A DNA stretch of 64,000 bases from Verrucomicrobiota bacterium (GCA_020831635.1 JAFIGC010000009.1:1-64000), one strand, 5' to 3'; shown: positions 1 to 8,961, counted from the stretch's first letter. Program-made: numbers and translations. The notes: generated by a model from the sequence alone, not told the origin.

Positions 1-542
1 AAACTTTTACCCCGGGGCAAAGTGGCGCTCAAAAGACCCCCTGGATGGGCCCCCCGGCTGGGGTCGGATCGCTTCCCCCCGGCCCCCCAGACCGGGGGGA
101 AGTCGGTATAGTGAGCGTGGCGACCCCGGCAGGGGTCGGATAGGCTGCAAGGGTGCCCGCACCCGCAGATTCGTGGGCGAGGAGAGGGATCGGATGCAAG
201 CATCCTCCCCAGGTAACCGACCCCTACCGGGGTCGCCCCTTTCTCAAAACACGCCCCCCCGGGTCTGTCGACCCGGGGCTACCCTAACAGACCCCTCCGG
301 GGTCTTGCCTTTCCTCGGGAAGGTCCGGTTTTTCAAGTGTAATTCATTGATCACAAAGGGAATACAAAGCAAAAACAACATGTTCGTAAGGAACAACATG
401 TTGTTCTGGCCCTTCGGTGAAGGGCCTAACCTCCATTTTTCCGACATCTGCTCTCCATACACCCATTCGGGGATGCGCCCCTCAAAGTGAGTTCTTTGAG
501 AAAAGGGAATGACATTTTCAAATGAGTTGTTACCATGCGGGC
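1..542. repeat. Gene-free leader full of short palindromes
   Basis: No credible gene lies here. The stretch is a series of short inverted repeats: 72-102 (CTTCCCCCCGG and its complement), 121-138 (CGACCCC/GGGGTCG), 218-235 (same arms, different loop), 290-304 (GACCCC/GGGGTC), 192-205 (GGATGC/GCATCC), 392-405 (AACAACATGTTGTT) and 409-427 (GGCCCTTC/GAAGGGCC). The GACCCC...GGGGTC unit occurs at least three times with changed loops, as expected of a dispersed palindromic repeat family. The promoter of the SH3 gene probably lies in the less GC-rich 330-540 part, but I cannot place it. Confidence 0.6.
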
Positions 543-1502
543 ATGGACACGAAATCATTTGTAAAATTTTTCATTGTTGTGCCCGCCCTTTTTTGTGGGT
601 TCTGTCTGGCCGAAGCGGATTCGGTTGAGAAGGCTCCGGTAGAGGTCATGGTGGCCGGCGACCGCGTGAATTTGCGCACGGGCCCGGATTTGGACACCGA
701 CATTATCGGGCAGGTGGACTACGGGGACATGCTCGTTGCCGTGGAAATCGCTGAAAACTGGGTGCGCGTGCGTCCTCCCTCCGAATTGGTGTTTTGGGTG
801 CATGGCGGGTTGCTGTTTGAGGAACGCGAGGTGCGGGCCCGCACCTTGAACATCCGCTCCGGACCTGGCACGCAGTTCAGCGTGGTGGGTCAAATGGAGC
901 GCGGCGATCCCGTGACCGTTACCGGTGAGCACCAAGATTGGCGCAGCATTGAAACCCCGGATGCCGTCACCTTGTGGATCAGTCGGGATTTCGTGCAAGT
1001 GCAAGGGCCGCTGGAGGAGGCGCAGGCGCCCGAAGCGGAGCCCGAGCCCGAGCCTGAGCTAGAACCGGAGCCCGAGCCCGAGCCCGAGCCTGAACCGGAC
1101 CCCGAGCCCGTTCCCGAGCCCACGCCGATCACCGTTATTCAGGTCGAAACCGTGGAAAGGATCGTGGAAGTTCCCGTGTTGCCCACGCCCACGCCCACGG
1201 TCGAGCCTCCGCAAAATTTGGATCTGGTGCCGTTGTCGGGGCAGGGAACCGCATCGGTGCGACGCGGGACCGTCAAAGCCTACATGTTGGCCGGTTCCAG
1301 CCCCAGCCGCTTCCAATTGGTGCAGCGCGACCGGGGGGAAGAGATCCCCATTTGTTATTTGATCGGGGACGACGAGGAGTTGCGGGCGATGGCCGGGCGT
1401 TCCGTGGTGGTGCGCGGACGTGATTTTTGGGTGACCGGGCGCCGCCTGCCGGTCACGCGGGTGGAATCCCTGGAGCTGCAACAGAATTCGGGGACTGAAT
1501 GA
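543..1502 (+). CDS. Secreted protein with two bacterial SH3 domains and a Pro-Glu repeat linker
   Basis: The chosen start (543) gives a clean signal peptide (MDTKSFVKFFIVVPALFCG... ending near LAEA); an in-frame ATG at 522 would only add seven residues before it. Two SH3b-like domains follow, at about residues 33-95 and 96-155, each with the RxLNIRSGPG/RVNLRTGPD signature. Next come a low-complexity EPEPEP linker (about 160-195) and a C-terminal domain of about 80 residues that I do not recognise. Bacterial SH3 domains usually bind peptidoglycan peptides, so a periplasmic or envelope role is likely. The stop overlaps the ATG of the next gene by four bases, so the two are probably translationally coupled. 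Confidence 0.8.
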   Translation: MDTKSFVKFFIVVPALFCGFCLAEADSVEKAPVEVMVAGDRVNLRTGPDLDTDIIGQVDYGDMLVAVEIAENWVRVRPPSELVFWVHGGLLFEEREVRARTLNIRSGPGTQFSVVGQMERGDPVTVTGEHQDWRSIETPDAVTLWISRDFVQVQGPLEEAQAPEAEPEPEPELEPEPEPEPEPEPDPEPVPEPTPITVIQVETVERIVEVPVLPTPTPTVEPPQNLDLVPLSGQGTASVRRGTVKAYMLAGSSPSRFQLVQRDRGEEIPICYLIGDDEELRAMAGRSVVVRGRDFWVTGRRLPVTRVESLELQQNSGTE

Positions 1503-3097
1503 AGCGTCTGAAAGCCCTGTGTTTGACGCTTGCCCAGGCCCCCTTGTTTTGGCCGGCGTTTACAGGGGCCTTGGTGTTGTTGGGCCTCACGCGTTTGTTG
1601 CCCGGAATTTCGTGGGTTTTACCCCCCTCCGAGCAGGCGGTGCTGGATGTTGGGTATGTGCAAAATCTGCGTGGAAATTTTTCCGCGTACGAAGTGCTGG
1701 AGGGGGTCAAACAGGTCTATGGCGCCCATGTGTTGCCCCGGTATGCCTTGGCGGTGTTTTCCACCTTTACCGGGGACATTGCCCGGGCGGGGATTTGGCT
1801 GAGTCTTTTCGGGGTGGTGGCCACCGTGGGCGGGGTGTACACGCTCAGCCGCAGCATTTTTCCACTGCGCGAATTTGCGGCCGTGGTCACGCTTTCCCTT
1901 TCCGCCGTGGGTGCGATACAGTATGGCATTTCCCCGGACCCGTCCCGGGCCTTGGCCATGGCCTTGGTGGTCTGGGCTTTGGCCCTGTTTTTCACCGCGA
2001 TTGAAAAGGGGTTGCCCCATCGAGTGTTTCTTTCGGCCTTGTTGTTGGGGCTGGCCGGTTATATCCGCATCGAATTGACCATGATGTGGTGGCTGCTCTC
2101 CTTGTATTTGCTGGCCATGGCCGTTTGGAACAGTCCCGCAAAAGCCAAGGGGCTCCCTCTGGTGGGCATGGCCGTGGGCGGTCTGTTCATGATGGGGCTG
2201 GTGCTGTGGCCCCTGGTGGATCGCAACATTGGTTTGGCGGGGTCCCCGGTTTTGCCCGGCTTCGACGCCGAACTGATTTTGGGTGGCGTGGCCCATGTCG
2301 GCTCCGGCGCCGCTCCCGATTATTTCGGTCGCTTTTTCGACGGCTTTAAGATGTTGGCCACGGACCGCACCGGCCTCGGCATTTTCGCGGGGTTGCTTTG
2401 GCCCCTGGGGGTCGTCGTGTCCTCCGTGGTCAATCGTCACAAGGCCTTTCCTTTTTTCTGGGCCCCATTTATCATTGGATGGGTCTTGGCACTGACCTTG
2501 ATCAGTCCCGTGACCGGCCCCGAAAGTTTTTACGAATGTTTGCGGATCACCGCCCCGATTTTATACCCCTTCGCGGTGCTGGCCCCCGTTTTTCTCATGT
2601 ATCATTGGATGCAGACCGAGCCCAAGCCCAGGGGGAAAATCGTCAAACTTTGGTGCATGGTGGTTTTGGGTGCCTATGTCTTTGCCCTTTTGCCGAATCT
2701 CGCCGGGGGCACCGGACGCGAGGCGCGGCAAGCCAAACAATTCCAGGCCATTCTCGAGGTCTTTGAAGAAGACCGGGATTTGTTGGAAGGCAAGTTGTTG
2801 ACCGACCGGCCCGGGCTCTTCCTCGGGGTGGGCAAGCGGCATGTGTATGGTCTGAATGGGGAAACGGATTGGCGAATCATCGCCTACAAATATCAGGACG
2901 GCAGTTTTCGCATTGATGAATTCGTGAAGTTTATCCAGGAACAATCCATCGACTACCTGCATTTGTCCGAATATGACAACCCCCTGCGGGATCAATTGGC
3001 CATGGCGGAAAACGCCCCGGAATTCCGCGAAGTGGTGGTGTCCCCGCCGCATCGTTTGATGAAAATTTCTTGGTCCAACCCGCGGTCGTCGGAATAA
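1499..3097 (+). CDS. Polytopic membrane protein, glycosyltransferase-39-like
   Basis: This 532-residue protein has about ten hydrophobic segments in its first 400 residues. An early loop carries the sequence LDVGYVQNLRGNF, where PMT/ArnT-type (GT-C fold) enzymes usually have acidic catalytic residues, and a soluble C-terminal part of about 120 residues follows. The architecture fits a lipid-linked sugar transferase of the GT39/GT83 type, but I see no diagnostic motif. The start overlaps the SH3 gene (ATGA), and the Sua5 gene follows 20 bases downstream. The substrate is unknown. It could instead be a general DUF2723-type membrane protein. Confidence 0.55.
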   Translation: MKRLKALCLTLAQAPLFWPAFTGALVLLGLTRLLPGISWVLPPSEQAVLDVGYVQNLRGNFSAYEVLEGVKQVYGAHVLPRYALAVFSTFTGDIARAGIWLSLFGVVATVGGVYTLSRSIFPLREFAAVVTLSLSAVGAIQYGISPDPSRALAMALVVWALALFFTAIEKGLPHRVFLSALLLGLAGYIRIELTMMWWLLSLYLLAMAVWNSPAKAKGLPLVGMAVGGLFMMGLVLWPLVDRNIGLAGSPVLPGFDAELILGGVAHVGSGAAPDYFGRFFDGFKMLATDRTGLGIFAGLLWPLGVVVSSVVNRHKAFPFFWAPFIIGWVLALTLISPVTGPESFYECLRITAPILYPFAVLAPVFLMYHWMQTEPKPRGKIVKLWCMVVLGAYVFALLPNLAGGTGREARQAKQFQAILEVFEEDRDLLEGKLLTDRPGLFLGVGKRHVYGLNGETDWRIIAYKYQDGSFRIDEFVKFIQEQSIDYLHLSEYDNPLRDQLAMAENAPEFREVVVSPPHRLMKISWSNPRSSE

Positions 3098-3117
3098 ATT
3101 TCAGATCAAAGCAGATC

Positions 3118-4140
3118 ATGCGACATTGGAAACCCGCAAAGGATTATCTTGAACACGCCGCCGAAGCCTTGCGGCAGGGTCAACTGGTGGGCATGCCGAC
3201 GGAGACCGTGTATGGTCTGGCCGGCAATGCGCACAGCGCCGAGGTGGTGGCTTCGATTTTTTCCGCGAAGGGGCGTCCGACATTCGATCCGTTGATTGTG
3301 CATGCGTTGGACACGGAGGCGGCGTTTGCGATGGCCGCGGAAGTGCCGGAGGCCGCGCGTCAATTGGCGGAACGTTTTTGGCCGGGGCCGCTCACCTTGG
3401 TGCTTCCCCGCAAGCCGGACATGCCGGATTTATTGTCCGCCGGCTTGTCGACCATGGCCCTGCGGGTGCCCGCGCACCCCGTGGCCCGTCAGCTCTTGGC
3501 AACCTGCGGGCTTCCTTTGGCCGCCCCCAGCGCCAACCGCTTTGGACACATCAGCCCCACATGTGCGGAGCATGTGATCGAGGAACTGGGGGATGTCGAA
3601 CGCATTGCCGGGGTCTTGGATGCGGGCCCCTGTACCTTGGGCGTGGAATCCACGGTGGTGGGCTTCCCCGAGCCCGGGCGGATCGTGGTGTATCGTTTGG
3701 GCGGTTTGCCCCTGGAGGAATTGCGCGAGATGGTGGACGGCGTGGAATGGGTGGAAGTGCGGGACGCCGAGGACGATCCCGAACTCGCCAAACGCGGCGA
3801 GCAATCCCCAGGCATGTTGGCCCGGCATTATGCCCCCGGAAAACCTTTGCATCTCTTGTCGGCGGACGCCATGCCGCCGTCCGCGGAAGAACCCACCGGG
3901 TGGCTTTTGTATGATCATGGTCAGCGTGATCGGTTTTCCCATCTGTCGGGCCCCGTGGAGATCCTGTCGCCGGGGGGCAATTTGAACGAGGCGGCCACCC
4001 GCCTTTTTGCCTGCATGCGCAGTCTGGATGCCGCGAACATCCGGCGCATCGTCGCCTGGCGGGTCCCGGATGAAGGTCTGGGACGCGCCATCAACGACCG
4101 TTTGTCCCGCGCCGCGATTTCCACGGATGGTTTGGGATAA
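3118..4140 (+). CDS. L-threonylcarbamoyladenylate synthase (Sua5/TsaC)
   Basis: Makes threonylcarbamoyl-AMP from threonine, bicarbonate and ATP for t6A37 modification of ANN-decoding tRNAs. The YrdC-type core is clear: GMPTETVYGLAGNA near the N-terminus, KGRPTFDPLIVH, APSANRFGHISPT and LGVESTVVGF. A linker SPGMLARHYAPGKP leads into a C-terminal domain, so this is the long Sua5 form (340 aa) rather than the short TsaC form. I start it at 3118 (MRHWKPAKDYL), after the previous stop at 3097; an earlier ATG at 3070 would overlap the upstream gene. TsaB, TsaD and TsaE are not in the window. Confidence 0.93.
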   Translation: MRHWKPAKDYLEHAAEALRQGQLVGMPTETVYGLAGNAHSAEVVASIFSAKGRPTFDPLIVHALDTEAAFAMAAEVPEAARQLAERFWPGPLTLVLPRKPDMPDLLSAGLSTMALRVPAHPVARQLLATCGLPLAAPSANRFGHISPTCAEHVIEELGDVERIAGVLDAGPCTLGVESTVVGFPEPGRIVVYRLGGLPLEELREMVDGVEWVEVRDAEDDPELAKRGEQSPGMLARHYAPGKPLHLLSADAMPPSAEEPTGWLLYDHGQRDRFSHLSGPVEILSPGGNLNEAATRLFACMRSLDAANIRRIVAWRVPDEGLGRAINDRLSRAAISTDGLG

Positions 4141-4779
4141 ACGCGCCTAATCCCAATGCAGACTTCCGCCCGCAACTCAATCAACCACCCGCTCGCAAGC
4201 TCGCTGGAGCGCACGGAGGCCAGCATGACGGCAGGGTCCGCGTGGAGCCCCGGAACTCACCCCAAGATCCACGCGGCACCCTGCGGAGAAGCTCCGACAG
4301 CGGGGGGTTACGCGCCGGGAGCGCGCGCGGCTGCTGGATAGCGTTCGGATCTTCGGGGTGATTTCAGGGGCTCGCCGGACGGTATCCCACAACCCAAGCC
4401 TCCGTGAACCTCCTCCGTGATCTCCATGTCTCCGTGGTTGAACAACCGCAAATCATCCCCGATCCGAATCCACATCCTACATACACCCTGTCAAAAACCT
4501 GCGGATGCCAGGACACGGCCTGCGGATGCTCTGAAACCTACAAAGCATTCAAGCGAATAAAACCATTCTTTTGCCTTACATGAAAATGACATGCCATGCC
4601 GGAAGATCCGCAGGCCGTGTCTCGGCATCCGCAGGTCCCTTTGAATCATAACCATACTCACAATCAATCATCGAATGATGTGGAAATGGGGAGTTGCCCC
4701 CTGCGCCCCGTCGGTATTCGTTCGATGTTGGACGTTCGATGTTCGACGTTCGCTTGATAAACCGGGCGTTTTCGGGTAA
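4141..4779. repeat. 640-base intergenic stretch with repeat elements
   Basis: No gene is supportable. The left part is GC-rich. At 4395-4445 it has the CTCCGTGA/TCTCCGTGGTTGAAC wording common as dispersed repeats in Verrucomicrobiota. A long imperfect inverted repeat (4497-4525 and 4608-4636, 27 of 29 bases paired) encloses an AT-richer 82-base loop. At about 4718-4756 short GTTCGATGTTGGACG-type units repeat just ahead of menA. The promoter of menA must lie in the last part, but I cannot identify it. Confidence 0.6.
4497..4636. repeat. 29-base imperfect inverted repeat around an 82-base core
   Basis: The left arm at 4497-4525 begins ACCTGCGGATGCC and ends GGCCTGCGG. The right arm at 4608-4636 is its complement except for one swapped dinucleotide. 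Each arm also holds a repeated TGCGGATGC/GCATCCGCA word. Size and layout resemble a small non-autonomous palindromic element; no transposase or target duplication was recognised. Confidence 0.65.
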
Positions 4780-5712
4780 ATGCCAACCATGTCCGCATCT
4801 CAACCCTCCGCATCTCCGTCACAGTGGAAAATCTGGCTGGCCACCACCCGTCCAAAAACCCTGTTTGCCGCTTTGGCCCCCGTGCTGATGGGCGCCTCCA
4901 TGGCTTGGGAACGCGCGCGTGGATTGAATTACCCGATATTTTTGCTCACCCTCGCCACCGCCACCGCCATTCAAATTGGCACCAACTTTTGCAATGATGT
5001 CTTTGATCATCGTCAGGGCGCGGATACCGAAGCGAGGCAAGGCCCCCGGCGTGGACTGCAGTCCGGAATCATTTCCTTTCGGGCCATGGTCACGGCCACG
5101 GCGGGGACGTTTCTGTTGGCGGCGGGTCTGAGCGTGCTGTTGTTTTTGCACGGGGGCATGCCCATTTTCTGGATTGCAACCGCTTCGATCCTCAGCGGGG
5201 TATTTTACACCGCCGGACGGCGTTCCCTGGCCTACACGGGCATGGCTGACCTGTTTGTCATCGTTTTCTTTGGTCCGGTGGCCACGGCGGGTACCTATTA
5301 TTTGCAATTTCCCTACGCCTGGCCGCCCTGGGAAGTGCTCGTGGTGGGATTGGGGCCGGGGCTGATTGCCACGGCGCTGTTGACGGTCAACAACCTGCGC
5401 GACATCGACGAGGACCGGAGCAACCGCAAGCAAACCCTGGCCGTGCGTTTTGGCGCGGCCTTTGCGCGGGCGGAATACCGCGTCTGCCTCACTTTGGCCC
5501 TACTCCTTCCTCCTTGGATGGCGGTCATGACGGGCAGAAGCTGGACGGTGCTGCTCCTGTGGGTTATGTTTCCACAAGCCCTGAAGTTGATGAGACGGGT
5601 GCAGACCGGGACCAGTGGTCCCGAGTTGAACCCGGTGTTGGGGGCCACGGGCAAAATGCTGTTGAAATATGCCCTTCTGTTTTCCATCACTTGGCCTGCC
5701 GCCGGCGCTTGA
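4780..5712 (+). CDS. menA: 1,4-dihydroxy-2-naphthoate prenyltransferase (UbiA family)
   Basis: Attaches the polyprenyl chain to 1,4-dihydroxy-2-naphthoate in menaquinone synthesis, in the inner membrane. The protein (310 aa) has the family start KIWLATTRPKTLFAALAPV, the first Asp-rich motif NDVFDHRQGAD at about residue 70, the second NNLRDIDEDR at about residue 208, and eight or nine hydrophobic segments. An alternative ATG at 4789 removes three residues; neither start has a clear ribosome binding site. The stop overlaps the menC start by one base, which supports the menaquinone assignment over other UbiA enzymes. Confidence 0.92.
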   Translation: MPTMSASQPSASPSQWKIWLATTRPKTLFAALAPVLMGASMAWERARGLNYPIFLLTLATATAIQIGTNFCNDVFDHRQGADTEARQGPRRGLQSGIISFRAMVTATAGTFLLAAGLSVLLFLHGGMPIFWIATASILSGVFYTAGRRSLAYTGMADLFVIVFFGPVATAGTYYLQFPYAWPPWEVLVVGLGPGLIATALLTVNNLRDIDEDRSNRKQTLAVRFGAAFARAEYRVCLTLALLLPPWMAVMTGRSWTVLLLWVMFPQALKLMRRVQTGTSGPELNPVLGATGKMLLKYALLFSITWPAAGA

Positions 5713-6623
5713 TGTATGATTTGATTCCATACCGTTTGCAGTTGAACCGACCGCTCCAATTGGCGGGGGACGTGGTATTGACCCATCGGGAAGGGTTGTT
5801 GCTTCACGATCCCCAAGGGGGCGGATGGGGCGAGGCGGCTCCATTGCCGGGATTTTCACGGGAGACCCTTTCCGAGGTCCGCTCCGCCGCTGAAAAAGGG
5901 CAATGGACGCATCCCGATTTGCCAAGTCTACGCTTTGCCGTCGACTGTGCCTCCAACGCATTTGTCCTCGGGGGGGAAGTAGAGGTGAACGCGCTTTGGT
6001 TTCCGGATCACGAACCCGTGGAAGGTTTTTTGCAACGTCTGGGGGCAAAGCGAACGCCGGTGGTGAAAATCAAGATGGGACCCGATCCGAATTTGGCGCC
6101 GATCATGGATTTTCTAAGGGCATGTCCGAACTGCCGTTTGCGACTGGATGCCAATCGACGTTGGACGATTGAGGATGCGATGCGGGTATTGGGCCAAATC
6201 CCCCCGTTGAATTTGGAGTATTTGGAAGAACCTTTTCATGATCCTGAGCGCTACGAAGACCTCTGGTCGCGTACCTCCGCGCCCGTGGCCCTGGACGAAT
6301 CGTTGTTGACCCCCGCGGGCGAAGGTCTGGCCGCCTCTCCATGGGTCACCGCCTTTGTCCTCAAACCCACATTGATGGGCGGCGCCGCGGATTACGGGGT
6401 TTGGATAACCTTGGCGGAGCGCACCCAGAAAACAATCATTTGGAGCAGCAGTTTTGAAAGCGGCGTGGGGCTCTGGCATCTGGCCAAACTCGCGCAAGGC
6501 CATCCTCCCGCTGGTCTCGATACGGCAGAAATCTTTGCGCAACAAATTGTCGATCCCCCGCCTCTTGCCGTCAATGGACGATTGCGCCCCCCAAAGGGAA
6601 GCACGCCGAAAGTGTGCGTCTAA
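5712..6623 (+). CDS. menC: o-Succinylbenzoate synthase (enolase superfamily)
   Basis: Dehydrates SHCHC to o-succinylbenzoate in menaquinone synthesis. At 303 aa it is at the short end of the family. The superfamily catalytic set is visible in order: a KIKMG lysine motif (VVKIKMGPDP), the metal ligands in RLDANR, EYLEEPF and ALDES, and a distal lysine in VLKPTLMG. The start at 5712 is taken because it overlaps the menA stop; the open frame extends further upstream inside menA in another frame. The gene ends five bases before the convergent rnhB stop. MenB, MenD, MenE and MenF homologues are outside the window. Confidence 0.88.
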   Translation: MYDLIPYRLQLNRPLQLAGDVVLTHREGLLLHDPQGGGWGEAAPLPGFSRETLSEVRSAAEKGQWTHPDLPSLRFAVDCASNAFVLGGEVEVNALWFPDHEPVEGFLQRLGAKRTPVVKIKMGPDPNLAPIMDFLRACPNCRLRLDANRRWTIEDAMRVLGQIPPLNLEYLEEPFHDPERYEDLWSRTSAPVALDESLLTPAGEGLAASPWVTAFVLKPTLMGGAADYGVWITLAERTQKTIIWSSSFESGVGLWHLAKLAQGHPPAGLDTAEIFAQQIVDPPPLAVNGRLRPPKGSTPKVCV

Positions 6624-6628
6624 GAGGG

Positions 6629-7276
6629 TCATTCATGGCCCGGCAACGCACCCGCAGCGGTTTCGCAATTCCTTACAGGCGCGAAGGATCTGCGGTGGGC
6701 GGGGCAGGGTCCGTGGTTTTGGAGGGCTTCGAGGTGCAGGCGGGTGCCGTAGCCTTTGTGGCGGGCGAAGCCGTAGACGGGATATTGTTGGTCGAGCGCT
6801 TGCATGAGGCGGTCTCGGGTGACCTTGGCGATGATGCTGGCGGCGGCAATGGTGAGACAACGGGCATCGCCTCGGACGATGTTCCGGTTGGTGCAGGGGA
6901 GTCCGGGTACGGGGAGTCCGTCGACCAGGGCCAATTCGGGGAGTGGATCGAGGGTTTGGAGGGCTTGGGCCATGGCGCGATGGGTGGCTCGGAGGATGTT
7001 AAGCCGGTCGATCTCATCGGCTTGGAGGACGGCCACGCCGATGCGGAGGTCGGGGAGGTTTTGCAGGGCGTCTTTGTTTCGGTCGGGTTTTTTCGGCCTC
7101 ATATTTTTGGTTTCGTTTAGTGCGGCGTGGGTGGGGGGGATTTTCCAGAGGAGATGGGCGGGAAAATTCACTGTCGCCGCGACCACGGGACCGGCCAGGG
7201 GACCGCGTCCGGCTTCATCCACCCCCGCAACATGCGAAACGCCGCTCCGGAGAGCGGCGTGTTCGACTTCAAGCAA
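6629..7276 (-). CDS. rnhB: Ribonuclease HII, apparent TTG start
   Basis: Cleaves the RNA strand of RNA-DNA hybrids and single ribonucleotides in DNA. The signature HVAGVDEAGRGPLAGPVVA is at the N-terminus, and LADEIDRLNILRATHRAM-like and LALVDGLPVPG motifs supply the other acidic residues, followed by ASIIAKVTRDRLM. No ATG precedes the core in frame after the rplS stop. A TTG at 7276 gives MLEVEHAALRSGV, which matches where RNase HII proteins normally begin, and a normal length of 215 aa. It lies 25 bases after rplS, the common rplS-rnhB pairing. Confidence 0.92.
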   Translation of the reverse strand: MLEVEHAALRSGVSHVAGVDEAGRGPLAGPVVAATVNFPAHLLWKIPPTHAALNETKNMRPKKPDRNKDALQNLPDLRIGVAVLQADEIDRLNILRATHRAMAQALQTLDPLPELALVDGLPVPGLPCTNRNIVRGDARCLTIAAASIIAKVTRDRLMQALDQQYPVYGFARHKGYGTRLHLEALQNHGPCPAHRRSFAPVRNCETAAGALPGHE

Positions 7277-7301
7277 ATCAAGCGGCTGTTCGGGGAACAG
7301 C

Positions 7302-7634
7302 TCAGGTGATTTTTGCTTTTTTGCCTTTGAGCTTGCGGGCATAATAGAGTTTTGCGCGGCGGACTTTGCCTTTGCGATCCACTTCCACTTTTTCCACCAC
7401 CGGGGCATGCACGGGGAAAACCCGTTCCACGCCTTCGCCGTAGGAAATGCGGCGTACGGTGAAGGTTTCGGTGGCGCCATGGCCGTCGCGGGCAATGACG
7501 GTCCCGGAATAGATCTGGGTACGGACGTTGTTGCCTTCGCGAATGCGGACGTGCACTTTGACGGCATCGCCGACTTCGAAGTCGGGCATTTCTTCCTTGC
7601 GGTTTTCTAAATCGATTTTTTCGAGAATGTTCAC
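7302..7634 (-). CDS. rplS: 50S ribosomal protein L19
   Basis: Large-subunit protein at the 30S-50S interface, 110 aa. Family blocks visible: [49 protein letters not shown] and [14 protein letters not shown]. Translation starts at a GTG (7634) preceded by AGAGGT at good spacing. A strong promoter lies about 40-70 bases upstream (7674-7702). rnhB follows on the same strand. The usual neighbours rpsP, rimM and trmD are absent here. Confidence 0.96.
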   Translation of the reverse strand: MNILEKIDLENRKEEMPDFEVGDAVKVHVRIREGNNVRTQIYSGTVIARDGHGATETFTVRRISYGEGVERVFPVHAPVVEKVEVDRKGKVRRAKLYYARKLKGKKAKIT

Positions 7635-7673
7635 TGTTTACCTCTGGGATTACCTGAAAAGAATGAGCGGCGG

Positions 7674-7702
7674 GTTATAGTCGCCACGGGTGGTTTGGTC
7701 AA
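7674..7702 (-). promoter_or_regulatory. Sigma-70-type promoter for rplS-rnhB
   Basis: On the minus strand a -35 box TTGACC (7702-7697) and a -10 box TATAAC (7679-7674) are separated by exactly 17 bases. Transcription would start near 7667, giving a leader of about 33 bases before the GTG of rplS. It lies just after the dnaN stop, so rplS need not depend on read-through from dnaN. Confidence 0.75.
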
Positions 7703-7716
7703 GTGTATTTCTCTAC

Positions 7717-8811
7717 TTATTGCATGCGCATGGGCATGATGACGTAGAGGAAGGCGGTGTCGGATTTGAGGACGCCGGGGGAAAGCTCGTCGATGAGTTC
7801 CAAATAGACCTCGTCGCTGGCGAGCACCCGGAGGGGGGCCATGAGGAATTCGGGGTTGTAGGCGATGGACATTTCCTTGCCGGTGTACTTGACGGGGACC
7901 TGTTCGCGGGCTTCGCCGATGTCGGGGGTGGAACTGATGATTTCCACGGCGTTTTCGCGGAAGGAAAGCTTGATGGAATTGGATTGCTCGTTGGTGACCA
8001 AGGACACGCGTTTCACGGCGGTGAGCAGACTTTCGCGGTCGAAGGCGATGCGTTCTTCGCAGGCACCGGGGATCACCTGGCGGTAATTGGGGAAGTTGCC
8101 GTCGATGAGCTTGGAGACGATGCGCATGCCTTCGATTTCAATGACCACCTGGCTACCGGCGGCGGTGAGGCGGACCTGACCTTCGCTGTCGAGGTTGCGG
8201 AGCAACTCGTTCACGGTTTTGGCGGGGAGGACCATATCCAATTCGTGGTCGGCGGGAAATTCCAGTTCCTCTTCATAGAGGGCGAGGCGGCGTCCATCCG
8301 TGGCCACGAGGGTCAATCTCTGTTCCTTGAAACTGAAAAGGATGCCGTTGAGCACGTAGCGGGTTTCATCCACGGAAGTGGCGTATTGCACGCAACGGAT
8401 CATGTGTTTGAGTTTGGCCTGTTCCAGGGTGTAGACCTGTTCGCCCTCGGGTTGCGGCACTTCCGGGAAATCATCCGCGGAAAGCCCCATGATTTTGAAA
8501 AAGGCGGTTCCGCAACGGATGGAGGCCGTGCTTTTGGCGTCCACTTCCAGTTCAATTTCGTGGGGCGGCAGTTCGCGAATGACGGAAAAGAGTCGTTTGG
8601 CGGGCAGGGTGGTTTCGCCGGGGGTGGCCACTTCGGCGGGGATTTCGGTGCTCACCGAGACTTCCAAGTCCGTGGTAACGAGCATGAGCTTCCCCGCGTC
8701 CGCGCGCAACAGCACGTTCGCCAACACTGGAATGGTGCTGCGAGTGCTGACGACAGACTGTACTTGGGTGAGAGCTTCTAGCAATGCGTCTCGTTTTACG
8801 GTCAATTTCAT
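7717..8811 (-). CDS. dnaN: DNA polymerase III beta subunit (sliding clamp)
   Basis: Ring-shaped processivity clamp, 364 aa, the normal length for a three-domain beta clamp. Recognisable blocks: MKLTVKRDALLEAL at the start, STIPVLANVLLRAD, GETTLPAKRLFSVIRELP, YVLNGILFSF, LVATDGRRLALYE, and the C-terminal PVKYTGKEMSIAYNPEFL followed by a terminal ...YVIMPMRMQ. The ATG at 8811 has AAGGAAG upstream. dnaA, recF and gyrB, often next to dnaN, are not present here, so the gene is detached from the classical origin cluster. Confidence 0.97.
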   Translation of the reverse strand: MKLTVKRDALLEALTQVQSVVSTRSTIPVLANVLLRADAGKLMLVTTDLEVSVSTEIPAEVATPGETTLPAKRLFSVIRELPPHEIELEVDAKSTASIRCGTAFFKIMGLSADDFPEVPQPEGEQVYTLEQAKLKHMIRCVQYATSVDETRYVLNGILFSFKEQRLTLVATDGRRLALYEEELEFPADHELDMVLPAKTVNELLRNLDSEGQVRLTAAGSQVVIEIEGMRIVSKLIDGNFPNYRQVIPGACEERIAFDRESLLTAVKRVSLVTNEQSNSIKLSFRENAVEIISSTPDIGEAREQVPVKYTGKEMSIAYNPEFLMAPLRVLASDEVYLELIDELSPGVLKSDTAFLYVIMPMRMQ

Positions 8812-8843
8812 ATAATTTCTTCCTTGGGGAGTTAAATTGCCGC

Positions 8844-8873
8844 TTACTATGTAGAAACATTTGTGAGGTTCAA
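8844..8873 (-). promoter_or_regulatory. Likely promoter for dnaN
   Basis: On the minus strand TTGAAC (8873-8868) and TAGTAA (8849-8844) are 18 bases apart, ending 32 bases ahead of the dnaN ATG. Both boxes match the sigma-70 consensus at four of six positions. Plausible but not strong. Confidence 0.45.
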
Positions 8874-8961
8874 TGCAAAAGTGAGAAATTCACGCGAGGA
8901 TTGCGCCTTCGGCGCGGAGATTGCCGCTTCGCGGCGAAGCCGCCTTTGGAGTGCGGTACCT

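Noticed and set aside
173-490. 105-codon open frame in the left-end GC-rich stretch
   Set aside because: It runs through palindromic repeats, has no domain or start signal, and its composition follows the repeats.
3296-3914. Long open frames overlapping the Sua5 gene in other frames
   Set aside because: Arg/Pro/Gly-rich shadow translations of a well-supported gene, as expected in GC-rich DNA.
7690-8781. 363-codon plus-strand frame opposite dnaN
   Set aside because: Exact antisense shadow of dnaN, His/Gly/Phe-rich, no known fold.
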